DNA from: JAEWWD01 sp964440115
GTDB taxonomy: Bacteria; Bacillota; Clostridia; Christensenellales; CAG-138
Length of the DNA stretch: 64,000 nt
NCBI GenBank assembly: GCA_964440115.1
Contig: CAYTPV010000002.1
Span: 372,001 to 436,000 of the forward strand
Direction of reading: 5' to 3'
In this document: in pieces, positions 16,933-25,440 of the stretch
Numbering within the stretch: position 1 is the stretch's first letter
How the letters are laid out: each line of letters starts with the position of its first letter
Notes under the pieces: model-generated
The model's database searches: none
Told to the model about the DNA's origin: nothing
The model's input: only the letters and a program-made list of their open reading frames with translations
Made by a program: the position numbers and the translations under genes

Positions 16933-17409
16933 ATGCTCCAAGCGGAATTCGCCGCACGCATCCTTGAAATGCAGCAAACGCTTTACCGCGTAACCTATAG
17001 CTTTTTATCTCAGGAGACCGACAGGGAGGACCCCGTACAGGAGTGTATCTGCAAGGCGTGGACAAAATGCAGGACACTGCGGGACGACAGCCTGTTTCAA
17101 ACCTGGGTGGTGCGAATTCTCATCAACGAGTGTCATAACATCGGCAGGGGCAGGAAACGAATGACCGTTACAGATGAGATCCCGGATCGCGTTGCCCCGC
17201 CGGATGGTAACGAGGCCCTGCATGATGCGATATTTGCGCTCAGTGAAGCGCTGCGGGTGCCCTTGGTGCTGCATTATATTGAAGGATATGATGTCAACGA
17301 AATCTCCGCTATATTGCGTATCCCTGCAGGAACGGTCAAATCCAGACTGTTTCGCGCAAGAAGCCGGATGAAAGAACTATTGAATGAGGAGGCACAGGGC
17401 AATGGATGA
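16933..17409 (+). CDS. ECF-type RNA polymerase sigma factor
   Basis: A 158-residue sigma-70 family protein with only regions 2 and 4. Region 2 covers about residues 20-70 (QETDREDPVQECICKAW, TWVVRILINECHN). Region 4 covers about residues 100-150, with the helix-turn-helix GYDVNEISAILRIPAGTVKSRL. It directs RNA polymerase to a small regulon. ATG 16933 follows AAAGGAG at 7 bases. The 3' end overlaps the next gene by 8 bases; that gene encodes a single-pass membrane protein and is likely the cognate anti-sigma factor. Confidence 0.88.
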   Translation: MLQAEFAARILEMQQTLYRVTYSFLSQETDREDPVQECICKAWTKCRTLRDDSLFQTWVVRILINECHNIGRGRKRMTVTDEIPDRVAPPDGNEALHDAIFALSEALRVPLVLHYIEGYDVNEISAILRIPAGTVKSRLFRARSRMKELLNEEAQGNG

Positions 17410-18511
17410 TTGGAAGAATGTGTTCGGTGAAGTGCCCGATTCATTTCAGAAGAGCATGCGTGCCGCCCTGAGCCGTATAAAGGAAAGGGAAGTCATGCAA
17501 CACAAAATAATAAAGCGTTCCAAGCTGCGGGCTGTTCTGATCGCGACACTCGTATTGCTGCTCGGTACAACCGCATATGCGGCGGCTCTACACTTTGGAG
17601 TGATTTCGTTTTTTGACAGAGGGGGAAAACAATTGCCCGAGAACGCGCAGTGCATCATCCAAACCGCTGTACCCCAGCAAACCCCGGAAGCGGCGCTTGT
17701 TGCGTTCTCCATACGGGAAGCCGTTTACGACGCTGAACAATTCTATGTGGTAGTCGAAGCACGGCCTGTAGACGCGGATAAATATCTGCTGCTTTGCATG
17801 GATGCCATGCCGGATGACCCAGCGGGGAATATGGGTATTGAGGATACCGGCGCTACGCTCAAAGAGCTTGCTGCGCAGCAAGGGAAAAAGTTGCTTCAAG
17901 TGGGAGCAGGCATATTCCTCGGCGACCAGTATGTGATGGATACGGCGGATTATGTGACGGAAGCGGACGGTACGGTAGTAATGATGCTTTCCGGCAAAGG
18001 AATGGGCAATGCCGGTGCGCAGCAATTCACCTGTAAAACCACCGTTACACATTACGATGAAAACGGCAGCATCCTAATGGACCGCGTTGAGCGCGCCAAC
18101 CTCCCCTTTACGTTAAGAGCCGCTTCTGCGGGCGACATCACCGTATATAAACAACAGCAGCCATCCATTGTGGAAGGTACCGGAGTAAGAGTCGAGAGAG
18201 TAGAGTTGAAACGTACTGCGCTTGATATCTATGCGGAACTCTACTATACTATTGACCCTTCCGCGACAAAGGAAGAAAAGGCGCTCGTTGCGGACGGGTT
18301 ATGGTTTGAGTATCTGGATTCGGATGGCAACAGGCTTGCGGACGGGCTCAGAGGTACGGGGAGTATCGAAGAGACCGGCGACGGCAGCTTTGTACAGAAG
18401 ACCTCCCTCGCTTCCATGGAGACATTGCCCTCTTCCATTACGATCCGGGCATTTGATTGCTGGGAAAAGACACGGTACGGAAGCATTACACTCGAAAAAA
18501 CCAGCAATTAG
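17402..18511 (+). CDS. Membrane-bound anti-sigma factor candidate (DUF4179-like)
   Basis: A 369-residue protein with a short cytoplasmic region (residues 1-40), one membrane helix (about 41-63, VLIATLVLLLGTTAYAAAL) and a large extracellular part. This is the layout of DUF4179-type anti-sigma factors encoded beside clostridial ECF sigma genes. The cytoplasmic segment would hold the sigma factor at the membrane until an envelope signal releases it. The extracellular part shows beta-rich, immunoglobulin-like stretches and no catalytic motif. The gene starts inside the sigma gene, so the two are translationally coupled. Confidence 0.78.
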   Translation: MDDWKNVFGEVPDSFQKSMRAALSRIKEREVMQHKIIKRSKLRAVLIATLVLLLGTTAYAAALHFGVISFFDRGGKQLPENAQCIIQTAVPQQTPEAALVAFSIREAVYDAEQFYVVVEARPVDADKYLLLCMDAMPDDPAGNMGIEDTGATLKELAAQQGKKLLQVGAGIFLGDQYVMDTADYVTEADGTVVMMLSGKGMGNAGAQQFTCKTTVTHYDENGSILMDRVERANLPFTLRAASAGDITVYKQQQPSIVEGTGVRVERVELKRTALDIYAELYYTIDPSATKEEKALVADGLWFEYLDSDGNRLADGLRGTGSIEETGDGSFVQKTSLASMETLPSSITIRAFDCWEKTRYGSITLEKTSN

Positions 18512-18536
18512 GCGTCAGCACACTGAATATCTCGAA

Positions 18537-18580
18537 AGGGGTTGCCACAGATGATTTGCTGAGGCAACCCCCTTGATATT
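18537..18580 (+). terminator. Bidirectional terminator
   Basis: GGGGTTGCC / GGCAACCCC stem with a T-containing tail on both strands (CTTGATATT on plus, TTTCGAGATATT on minus). It serves the anti-sigma gene and the small leftward gene. Confidence 0.75.
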
Positions 18581-18613
18581 ATGGGGAATGTAGGCCTACG
18601 TGATTTTCAGGAA

Positions 18614-18745
18614 TTATCCGTCATGCGGATTTGGCGTTTCGCTGAATACAACGAGCGTATTTTCATCGACATCGTTCTCATACAAAGGGCGCTCGGTCTT
18701 GCCTTTGTTTGCTTTGCGAGGAAGGCTTTCGGTTTTCTTTGCCAT
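18614..18745 (-). CDS. Small 43-residue protein
   Basis: A short open frame encoding 43 residues: a basic first half (MAKKTESLPRKANKGKTE) and an acidic second half (LYENDVDENTLVVFSETP). It has a good ribosome binding site (GAGAGGTG, 7 bases before ATG 18745) and a terminator-type hairpin just downstream on its strand. No known family was recognised and there is no signal peptide, membrane helix or cysteine. The arrangement and codon usage favour a real gene. The function is unknown. Confidence 0.55.
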   Translation of the reverse strand: MAKKTESLPRKANKGKTERPLYENDVDENTLVVFSETPNPHDG

Positions 18746-18996
18746 GGCGTTCACCTCTCTATGCGCTTTTTTGTAACATGCACCCAGAAAACGAACGGTA
18801 TTCGCAAGATACCGCGGCTTTGAAAGGAAACATCATGGCAGGCGAGGAATTTCGTGGAACGTGAAGAGCAAATGGTTGCTCAAAGCGGGAGTACACATTA
18901 TTTTGTCGCAGGCAACTCCATTCCTTGACGCAACTGACAGGATGTGATTGAATACATATCGTAGTGTATTGTCTGGAAACGATGTAAAAAGGCGGT

Positions 18997-19977
18997 ATGA
19001 AAATGGGAATTCCTCGTGCACGTCGGCTTCGCTTTGCAGCTTTCATAATGGCGCTTTGTATAGTTCTTTGCCTTCCGATCACAATTGCCTCTGCGGCGCA
19101 GAAATCAGCAGGGCGCGCACGCGCCATGACGAAGCTGGAACGAAAATTCGTGGAACAGGGTTTTCGGCTGCTGCCGGAGGATCACCCGTTCGTATTGGCG
19201 TATGAGCAGACATACGGAGTCGATATACAATCCTATTCCGCTACCGTAAATGGCGTCAAAGTCTCCGGCGTGCCGTTCGAGTTCGGCGGCAATGGAGAGT
19301 TCGATGGATATTCAAAAAGATGGTGGACGCGTACCGGCGTAGGGCAGTATCCTGTCGGCGGCTTAGACTGCGCGGAATATATCGTGTGGATTTACAGACA
19401 GCTTGGCTTTGAAGTGCCCGACTCCTCCACAAGCCTGTTCTTCGCGGGCAAATCGGGCGTCATCCGGAAGCTCCCCGGCATTCGGGAGCATTACGTTATA
19501 CCATCTTTTAAAGACGCCATGATTGGCGACGTTGCATACAACTCCGAGAATTATTCCTACCGCAGCGGCCACGGAAGCCATACGGAACTGTTTTTGGGTA
19601 CCGCCAATAAGCTTGGAATATCCGAAGCGCTGACAGCCATGTATCCCGGGTTCCCGTGCGACGCATACCTTGTTTTGGACTGTGGATGGTCTGATGGCGC
19701 GTATTATTACAACCTGATGCGAAAACTGCATGTGCCCAACGCGCGCAAGGGCATGGCGGGCGTCGGCGTACAGTTTTTCACCTCCATCAAATCCGGCAAG
19801 GATTATATTTATCGCAGTCCTGAAAAAGTCTATAAATGGACGAATCCCGATACCGGCCATACATTCCGCATTGAATCTCGTTTGGAAGCCAACGGCCGTC
19901 TGCTGCAGTACAAACCCAAAAGCAGCGTCCAATACCCCATGAACATCTGCCGTCCCATAGAAAGATCGGACGATTGA
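18997..19977 (+). CDS. Secreted NlpC/P60-like cysteine peptidase
   Basis: A 326-residue exported protein with a signal peptide (residues about 1-34, basic start, hydrophobic core, cleavage near ITIASAAQ). It contains a papain-like NlpC/P60 pattern: nucleophile cysteine in VGGLDCAEYIVWIYRQLGF near residue 126 and histidine in GHGSHTELFLG near 195. Such enzymes cut peptidoglycan stem peptides outside the cell. The match is partial: the cysteine motif has AEY instead of the usual SGF, so it may be a divergent member. Possible promoter TTGACG/TTGAAT near 18928. The start has AAAGGCGGT upstream. Confidence 0.65.
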   Translation: MKMGIPRARRLRFAAFIMALCIVLCLPITIASAAQKSAGRARAMTKLERKFVEQGFRLLPEDHPFVLAYEQTYGVDIQSYSATVNGVKVSGVPFEFGGNGEFDGYSKRWWTRTGVGQYPVGGLDCAEYIVWIYRQLGFEVPDSSTSLFFAGKSGVIRKLPGIREHYVIPSFKDAMIGDVAYNSENYSYRSGHGSHTELFLGTANKLGISEALTAMYPGFPCDAYLVLDCGWSDGAYYYNLMRKLHVPNARKGMAGVGVQFFTSIKSGKDYIYRSPEKVYKWTNPDTGHTFRIESRLEANGRLLQYKPKSSVQYPMNICRPIERSDD

Positions 19978-20088
19978 TGCGTTAATAACATATAATATTC
20001 GTGTTTTCCACTGGCCAGTCAGCGCGCATTTTAGCAATATTTCAATATTTCGAACGAATACAACCGATTTTTCATATATCATACGGAT

Positions 20089-20101
20089 AAACACGAACAT
20101 T
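20089..20101 (+). promoter_or_regulatory. PurBox-like site upstream of purE
   Basis: AAACACGAACATT matches 11 of 13 positions of the Bacillus PurR box (AWWWCCGAACWWT). Further CGAAC cores occur at 20051 (plus) and 20179-20183 (minus). Spacing differs from the Bacillus pair, so this is tentative. Confidence 0.3.
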
Positions 20102-20133
20102 TCATTGCGGCGATTAGTAAAGCAAATATGCAG

Positions 20134-20199
20134 TTGCACGTATTATCATGCAATATTATAACCAGACATATTGATAATGTTCGCTATATTCTGTATGAT
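20134..20199 (+). promoter_or_regulatory. Two candidate promoters of the purine operon
   Basis: TTGCAC, 17 bases, TATAAC (20134-20162) and TTGATA, 17 bases, TATGAT (20171-20199). No purine riboswitch core was seen in the 289-base gap before purE. Confidence 0.55.
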
Positions 20200-20266
20200 G
20201 TATATCAGAACGGAAATAACGTTCATTATTTATTTGTGCCGGAATGGGCCGGTACGGAGGAAATTC

Positions 20267-20764
20267 ATGAAAAAAATTGCAATTGTAATGGGCAGCGACA
20301 GCGATTTGCCCGTCATGCAGCCGGCGTTGGACGAGCTTCGTGCTTTGGGTATTCCCTGCGAAGTCCGCGTGCTCAGCGCACACCGCACGCCTGAAGCGGC
20401 CGGCGCTTTCGCACGGTCTGCAAGGGATAACGGATTTGGCGCAATTATCGCGGCGGCGGGCAAGGCTGCGCATCTTGCGGGCGCAATGGCTGCAAACACG
20501 CTGCTTCCCGTAGTAGGCGTACCTGTCAAAGCCTCCGTGCTGGACGGCTTGGATGCGTTGTTATCCACCGTGCAGATGCCTGCCGGAATTCCTGTTGCTA
20601 CGGTTGCCATTGACGGCGCGAAAAACGCGGCGCTTCTGTGCGCGCAGATACTGGCGGTAGAAGATACCGGACTTTATTCCAAGCTGCAGCAGCAGCGTCA
20701 GGCCATGGCTGAGGAAGTAGCGAAAAAGGATGCCGCAATACAGGAACGTTTTGCCAAGAGCTAA
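20267..20764 (+). CDS. purE: N5-carboxyaminoimidazole ribonucleotide mutase
   Basis: A 165-residue enzyme of purine biosynthesis that produces 4-carboxyaminoimidazole ribonucleotide. Motifs are GSDSDLPVM at residues 9-17, SAHRTPEAA near 43, AAAGKAAHLAG near 70 and VQMPAGIPVATV near 105. SAHRTP is typical of class I enzymes, which use N5-CAIR made by PurK, but no purK is present here. It is the first gene of the purine operon, start 20267 with ACGGAGG upstream. Its last codons lie inside a terminator hairpin, so purE may be expressed more strongly than the genes after it. Confidence 0.93.
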   Translation: MKKIAIVMGSDSDLPVMQPALDELRALGIPCEVRVLSAHRTPEAAGAFARSARDNGFGAIIAAAGKAAHLAGAMAANTLLPVVGVPVKASVLDGLDALLSTVQMPAGIPVATVAIDGAKNAALLCAQILAVEDTGLYSKLQQQRQAMAEEVAKKDAAIQERFAKS

Positions 20765-20782
20765 CAGCTCTTGGTTTTTTAT
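20754..20782 (+). terminator. Terminator overlapping the 3' end of purE
   Basis: CCAAGAGCT / AGCTCTTGG perfect 9-bp stem, loop AAC, then TTTTTTAT. The loop contains the purE stop codon. No strong promoter follows before purC, suggesting partial read-through within the operon. Confidence 0.75.
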
Positions 20783-20830
20783 ACTTTGTACAATATTTTA
20801 TTTTGCGTCTGGAACTGGGAGGAATTACAC

Positions 20831-21541
20831 ATGAAAAAGATGGAGCAGATTTACGAAGGCAAGGCCAAGAAAGTGTACGCAACCGATGATGCCAATCTCT
20901 GCATCGTTTCCTACAAGGACGATGCTACTGCATTCAATGGCGAAAAGCGCGGCACGATCTTGGGCAAAGGCGTGATTAACAACCGCGTGACCAATCATCT
21001 GATGCGGTTGTTAGAACGCGAAGGCATCCCCACACATCTCGTGGAAGAGCTTTCCGAGCGTGATACGCTTGTAAAGCGCGTCAAAATCGTACCGCTCGAG
21101 GTCATTGTACGCAATATCGCGGCAGGATCACTCAGCAAGCGTCTGGGTCTGCCCGAAGGTACGCCCATGAAATCCACCGTGTTGGAGTTCTGCTATAAGG
21201 ACGACGCACTCGGAGATCCCATTGTAAACGAATATCACATATTCGCCATGGAGTTTGCCACCCCCGCGGAGCTCAAACTCATTTCGGATTACTCCATGAA
21301 AATCAATCAGATACTTTCAAGCTATCTGAAGGATTTGAATATCGAGCTTGTGGATTTCAAGCTGGAATTTGGCAAAACGGCGGACGGCACCATCGTGCTG
21401 GCAGACGAAATCTCTCCTGATACCTGCCGCTTCTGGGACAGCGTAACAAAGATGAAGTTGGATAAGGACAGATTTCGCCGTGATCTTGGCGGCGTGGAAG
21501 ACGCATATCAGGAAATACTCCGTCGTTTGCTCGGCGAGTAA
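20831..21541 (+). CDS. purC: SAICAR synthetase
   Basis: Phosphoribosylaminoimidazole-succinocarboxamide synthase, 236 residues, the usual length. It joins aspartate to CAIR using ATP. The N-terminus EQIYEGKAKKVYATDD binds ATP. RNIAAGSLSKRLGLPEG near residue 97 and LVDFKLEFGK and LADEISPDTCRFWD near 175-205 are standard family motifs. ATG 20831 has GGGAGG at 8 bases; an earlier in-frame start overlaps the terminator and is rejected. It is followed by purF after 10 bases. Confidence 0.95.
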   Translation: MKKMEQIYEGKAKKVYATDDANLCIVSYKDDATAFNGEKRGTILGKGVINNRVTNHLMRLLEREGIPTHLVEELSERDTLVKRVKIVPLEVIVRNIAAGSLSKRLGLPEGTPMKSTVLEFCYKDDALGDPIVNEYHIFAMEFATPAELKLISDYSMKINQILSSYLKDLNIELVDFKLEFGKTADGTIVLADEISPDTCRFWDSVTKMKLDKDRFRRDLGGVEDAYQEILRRLLGE

Positions 21542-21551
21542 AGGGGATACT

Positions 21552-22997
21552 ATGTTCGACAAGCTCCATGAGGAATGCGGCATATTCGGCGTATACATGA
21601 ACGATACGGCCGACGTTGCGTCCCTCGCCTATTACGCGCTTTACTCCCTGCAGCATCGCGGGCAGGAAAGCTGCGGCATTGCCGTCAACGACGACGGCCT
21701 GATTACATCGTATCGGGATGCGGGCCTTGTCAACGAAGTGTTTACCCATACGGTACTGCAGGGTCTTGGCCGCGGGCAAATGGCCATAGGCCATGTGAGG
21801 TATGGGACAACGGGCAACGATGCGCGGCTCAACGCACAGCCGCTGGTTGTCGATCATGTCAAAGGCCGTATGGCGCTTGCACACAACGGCAACCTGACCA
21901 ACGACGCGCAGCTTCGGGAAGAGCTGGAATTGAGCGGCTCCATATTTCACACAACAAGTGATACGGAAGTCATCGCCTACGTTGTCACAAAGGAACGGCT
22001 GACCGCTGCCTCCGTAGAGGAGGCCGTCAGCCGTGCCATGACGCGGCTAAAGGGCGCTTACTCCCTTGTTGTGCTTTCACCCAGTAAGTTGATTGCCGCG
22101 CGTGATCCAATGGGCTTTCATCCCTTGTGCATAGGCACCTATAACGGCGGATACATATTCGCTTCCGAAACCTGCGCGCTGGACAGCATAGGCGCGACTT
22201 TCCTGCGCGACGTCGCGCCCGGTGAAATCGTCGTGGCGGATAAGGACGGCCTACGCAGCATTATGACGCACTGCACCGGACAGAGGACTGCCCTGTGCAC
22301 GTTTGAGTTTATATACTTTGCCCGGCCGGACAGCGTGATCGACGGGAGCTCCGTCCATATCGCGCGCCAGCGGGCGGGCACATTTCTGGCGCTCGAACAT
22401 CCTGTGCAGGCAGATGTGGTGGTGGGCGTGCCGGATTCCGGCATCGACGCGGCCATAGGCTATTCGCGTCAATCCGGCATACCGTACGGCCTTGGTTTCA
22501 TCAAAAACAAGTACATCGCGCGTACGTTTATAGAGCCTTCTCAGGCGGACAGGGAAAACAAGGTGCGCATTAAGCTCAACCCCGTTTCCGCTACCGTGAA
22601 AGGTAAGCGCGTGGTGCTGATAGACGATTCCATTGTGCGCGGTACGACCTGCGCGCGGATCGTGCAGTTGCTGCGCGACGCAGGCGCGACAGAAGTGCAT
22701 ATGCGTTCGTCCGCTCCTAAATTCCTGTATCCCTGCTATTTTGGCACGGATATCGACTCGCAGGATAAACTATTCGCATGGAACCATACCGACGAAGAAA
22801 TGAAGCGTCTGCTCAACGTCGACTCGCTGGGATTTTTAAGCGTGGGCAATGTCACCAAGCTGGCCGATCATACATCGCTCGGCTTCTGCGACGCTTGCTT
22901 TTCCGGAAAGTATCCCTGCGATCCCCCGGAAATGCGGGGCAAAAACAAATATGCCATGCGGATATCCGAGCGGCACATGCAGGAGAATGAAACATGA
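21552..22997 (+). CDS. purF: Amidophosphoribosyltransferase
   Basis: A 481-residue enzyme of the committed step of purine synthesis: glutamine plus PRPP gives phosphoribosylamine. The N-terminal propeptide MFDKLHEE precedes the nucleophile C9 (EECGIFGVY) of the glutaminase domain, so processing at that bond is expected. The phosphoribosyltransferase domain carries the PRPP motif VVLIDDSIVRGTT near residue 355. Cysteines in CTFEFIYF, YPCYFG and CDACFSGKYPC match the 4Fe-4S ligands of the Bacillus-type enzyme, whose cluster makes it oxygen-labile. The 3' end overlaps purM by 4 bases. Confidence 0.95.
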   Translation: MFDKLHEECGIFGVYMNDTADVASLAYYALYSLQHRGQESCGIAVNDDGLITSYRDAGLVNEVFTHTVLQGLGRGQMAIGHVRYGTTGNDARLNAQPLVVDHVKGRMALAHNGNLTNDAQLREELELSGSIFHTTSDTEVIAYVVTKERLTAASVEEAVSRAMTRLKGAYSLVVLSPSKLIAARDPMGFHPLCIGTYNGGYIFASETCALDSIGATFLRDVAPGEIVVADKDGLRSIMTHCTGQRTALCTFEFIYFARPDSVIDGSSVHIARQRAGTFLALEHPVQADVVVGVPDSGIDAAIGYSRQSGIPYGLGFIKNKYIARTFIEPSQADRENKVRIKLNPVSATVKGKRVVLIDDSIVRGTTCARIVQLLRDAGATEVHMRSSAPKFLYPCYFGTDIDSQDKLFAWNHTDEEMKRLLNVDSLGFLSVGNVTKLADHTSLGFCDACFSGKYPCDPPEMRGKNKYAMRISERHMQENET

Positions 22998-24052
22998 GCG
23001 AACAGCATAAAGAAAAAAGCTTCAGCGTCAGTTATAAAGCAGCGGGCGTGGATATCACCGCGGGCTACGAGGCAGTCAAGCGCATGGGCGCGCACATCAA
23101 ACGCACCACCACTTCCGGCGTGCTTTCGCCCATCGGCGGGTTTGGCGGGCTGTTTGCCCCCGACGTCAAAGGCATGTCGGAGCCGGTGCTGGTAAGCGGA
23201 ACGGACGGCGTAGGTACCAAGCTCAAGCTTGCGTTTTTGCTGGACAAGCACGATACCGTGGGCATAGACTGCGTGGCCATGTGTGTCAACGATATACTCT
23301 GCTGCGGCGCGAAGCCCCTGTTCTTTCTTGATTACATCGCGTTAGGCAAGCTGGTGCCCTCCAAGGTAGAGCAGATCGTCGCTGGTGTAGCGGAAGGCTG
23401 CGTGCAGGCGGGCTGTGCGCTCATCGGCGGTGAAACAGCCGAAATGCCCGGGTTTTATCCGGAAGATGAATATGACCTCGCCGGATTTTCCGTGGGCCTT
23501 GCCGATAAAAAGAATATACTTGATCCCGCGAATGTACGTTCCGGCGATGTGCTGATCGCATTGCCTTCTTCCGGCGCGCATTCCAACGGTTTCTCACTCA
23601 TACGTCGCGCATTCGAACTTGAAACCCGGCCTCTTGCACTTGAGAAGCAGTACGACGATCTGGGCAGGACGTTGGGTGAGGCTTTGCTGGAACCTACACG
23701 CATATACGTGCAGCCTGTGCTTGGCGTAATAGAGACCGCAGGCGTAAAATCCATGGCGCATATTACCGGCGGCGGGTTCTACGAGAATATTCCCCGTTGC
23801 CTGCCTAAGGGACTGACCGCACATATCAATAAGAACGCGTTGCGCGTTCTGCCGCTGTTCGATATCATCCGCAGCGCGGGCAATATACCGGAGCGCGATA
23901 TGTTCAATACGTTCAACATGGGCGTGGGACTGTGCGTTGTCGTGCCGCCCGATCAGGCGGATGAAGCCGTACGGCTGCTCAATGCGCAGGGTTCCGATGC
24001 GTATATCATGGGCGAAATACTTCCCGGCGAGGAAGGGGTCGTCATATGCTGA
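22994..24052 (+). CDS. purM: AIR synthetase (phosphoribosylformylglycinamidine cyclo-ligase)
   Basis: A 352-residue ATP-dependent enzyme that closes the imidazole ring. Family motifs in order: YKAAGVDITAGYEAV at the start, FGGLFAPD, LVSGTDGVGTKLKLAF near residue 75, CVNDILCCGAKPLFFLDY near 97, GGETAEMPGFY near 143, and THITGGGFYENIPR-like (AHITGGGFYENIPR) near 257. The length is normal. Start ATG overlaps the purF stop by 4 bases and its own end overlaps purN by 7, so the three are translationally coupled. Confidence 0.95.
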   Translation: MSEQHKEKSFSVSYKAAGVDITAGYEAVKRMGAHIKRTTTSGVLSPIGGFGGLFAPDVKGMSEPVLVSGTDGVGTKLKLAFLLDKHDTVGIDCVAMCVNDILCCGAKPLFFLDYIALGKLVPSKVEQIVAGVAEGCVQAGCALIGGETAEMPGFYPEDEYDLAGFSVGLADKKNILDPANVRSGDVLIALPSSGAHSNGFSLIRRAFELETRPLALEKQYDDLGRTLGEALLEPTRIYVQPVLGVIETAGVKSMAHITGGGFYENIPRCLPKGLTAHINKNALRVLPLFDIIRSAGNIPERDMFNTFNMGVGLCVVVPPDQADEAVRLLNAQGSDAYIMGEILPGEEGVVIC

Positions 24053-24678
24053 AGGCGAATGTCGCTGTGCTGGTATCCGGCGGCGGCACGAACCTGCAGG
24101 CGCTCATCGACGCGCAGCAATTGGGAGTACTTAAAAGCGGAGAAATTTCTGTGGTGGTCAGCAGTCTGACGGACGCTTTCGCGTTGGAACGTGCAAAGTC
24201 GGCGGGTATACCCGCTGCTGCTGTTGATCGGAAGTCTTATTCGAGCCGCGAAGCGTTTGAAACGGACTTGCTTAGTGTTCTAAACCGATATAGCATAGAT
24301 GTGGTTGTACTCGCGGGTTTTCTTTGCATACTGAGTCCTTCGTTCGTAGCGAAGTATCCGCGCCGCATACTCAACGTGCATCCGGCGTTGCTGCCCGCGT
24401 TCGGTGGGGCAGGCTTTTATGGGCTGAAGGTACACGAAGCGGCGCTCAAACAGGGCGTAAAGGTCACGGGAGCGACGGTGCATTATGTGGACGAGGTGAC
24501 GGATGGCGGCGAGATACTGCTGCAAAAGGCAGTCCGCGTGCGCAAGAACGATACGCCGGAGATCCTTCAGCAGCGCGTGATGCGCGAGGCGGAGTGGGTG
24601 CTGCTTCCTAAGGGCGTACAGCTTGTGTGTCAACGCGTAATAAAAGAGCGTAAGCCGGTTTGTTTCCGGCCGCAATAG
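24046..24678 (+). CDS. purN: Glycinamide ribonucleotide formyltransferase
   Basis: A 210-residue enzyme that transfers a formyl group from 10-formyltetrahydrofolate to GAR. The phosphate-binding start VAVLVSGGGTNLQALID, the catalytic NVHPALLPAFGG (Asn and His) near residue 107 and HYVDEVTDGGEIL (catalytic Asp) near 146 are all present. The length is typical. It starts within the last codons of purM. No alternative PurT was seen in the window. Confidence 0.95.
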   Translation: MLKANVAVLVSGGGTNLQALIDAQQLGVLKSGEISVVVSSLTDAFALERAKSAGIPAAAVDRKSYSSREAFETDLLSVLNRYSIDVVVLAGFLCILSPSFVAKYPRRILNVHPALLPAFGGAGFYGLKVHEAALKQGVKVTGATVHYVDEVTDGGEILLQKAVRVRKNDTPEILQQRVMREAEWVLLPKGVQLVCQRVIKERKPVCFRPQ

Positions 24679-24708
24679 AGAGTTTCGAAAAGACAGAGGA
24701 GCAACAGC

Positions 24709-25428
24709 ATGACCGGAGCAAAGGAATATCTTTCCGGCCGCGCCTACCCCGGCCGCGGCATTATACTCGGCAAAACGCCGGACGGCGCATACGCCGCGGC
24801 CGCCTATTTCATAATGGGCCGCAGCGCGAACAGCCGAAACCGCGTATTTGAACAGCAGCCGGACGGCAGCGTATGCACGAGTCCGTTCGACGCGGCGAAG
24901 GTGAAGGACCCGTCGCTTATTATCTATACGCCGGTACGCGCATGCAAACAGGCGCTCATCGTTACCAATGGCGACCAGACGGATACGATATGCGATGTGT
25001 TGCTGCACGGCGGTTCGTTCCGATGCGCGCTTTCCACGCGCACCTATGAGCCGGATTCTCCGAATTTTACGCCGCGCATCAGTTCCATGCTGCAGATTGA
25101 TAACGGCGAACCGGTTTACGCCATGAACATTTTGCGCAAGCAGCCGCACAGTATGGACTGCGAGCGTTCCTTTTTCTATTACACTGCCCCGCGCCCCGGC
25201 GAAGGGCATATCCTGCACACCTATGAGGAAAGCGACGATCCGCTCATGAGCTTCTCGGGTGACCCTGTGCAGATAGAACTGCCCGCAGGCGGCATTGAAG
25301 CATATGCCGACGCCGTGTGGAACAGCCTGAACGCGGAAAATCGCATTTCCCTGTTCGTGCGCTTCCTGCCCCTTAACGGCGGGGAGCCCATTACCCTCAT
25401 TCGGAACAAATATGAGCAAAAACAGTAA
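24709..25428 (+). CDS. purO: Stand-alone IMP cyclohydrolase (PurO-like)
   Basis: A 239-residue protein of the IMP_cyclohyd family (PF07826), best known from archaeal PurO, an N-terminal-nucleophile-fold enzyme that closes FAICAR to IMP, the last step of the pathway. Visible features: LSGRAYPGRGIILGKTPDG at the start, YFIMGRSANSRNRVF near residue 35, a central TNGDQTDTI and C-terminal RNKYEQ. It sits directly before a gene encoding only the AICAR formyltransferase domain, so the pair replaces the usual bifunctional PurH. Start ATG 24709 has AGAGGAG upstream. Assignment by family resemblance and context. Confidence 0.85.
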   Translation: MTGAKEYLSGRAYPGRGIILGKTPDGAYAAAAYFIMGRSANSRNRVFEQQPDGSVCTSPFDAAKVKDPSLIIYTPVRACKQALIVTNGDQTDTICDVLLHGGSFRCALSTRTYEPDSPNFTPRISSMLQIDNGEPVYAMNILRKQPHSMDCERSFFYYTAPRPGEGHILHTYEESDDPLMSFSGDPVQIELPAGGIEAYADAVWNSLNAENRISLFVRFLPLNGGEPITLIRNKYEQKQ

Positions 25429-25440
25429 GGAGCAACCGCC

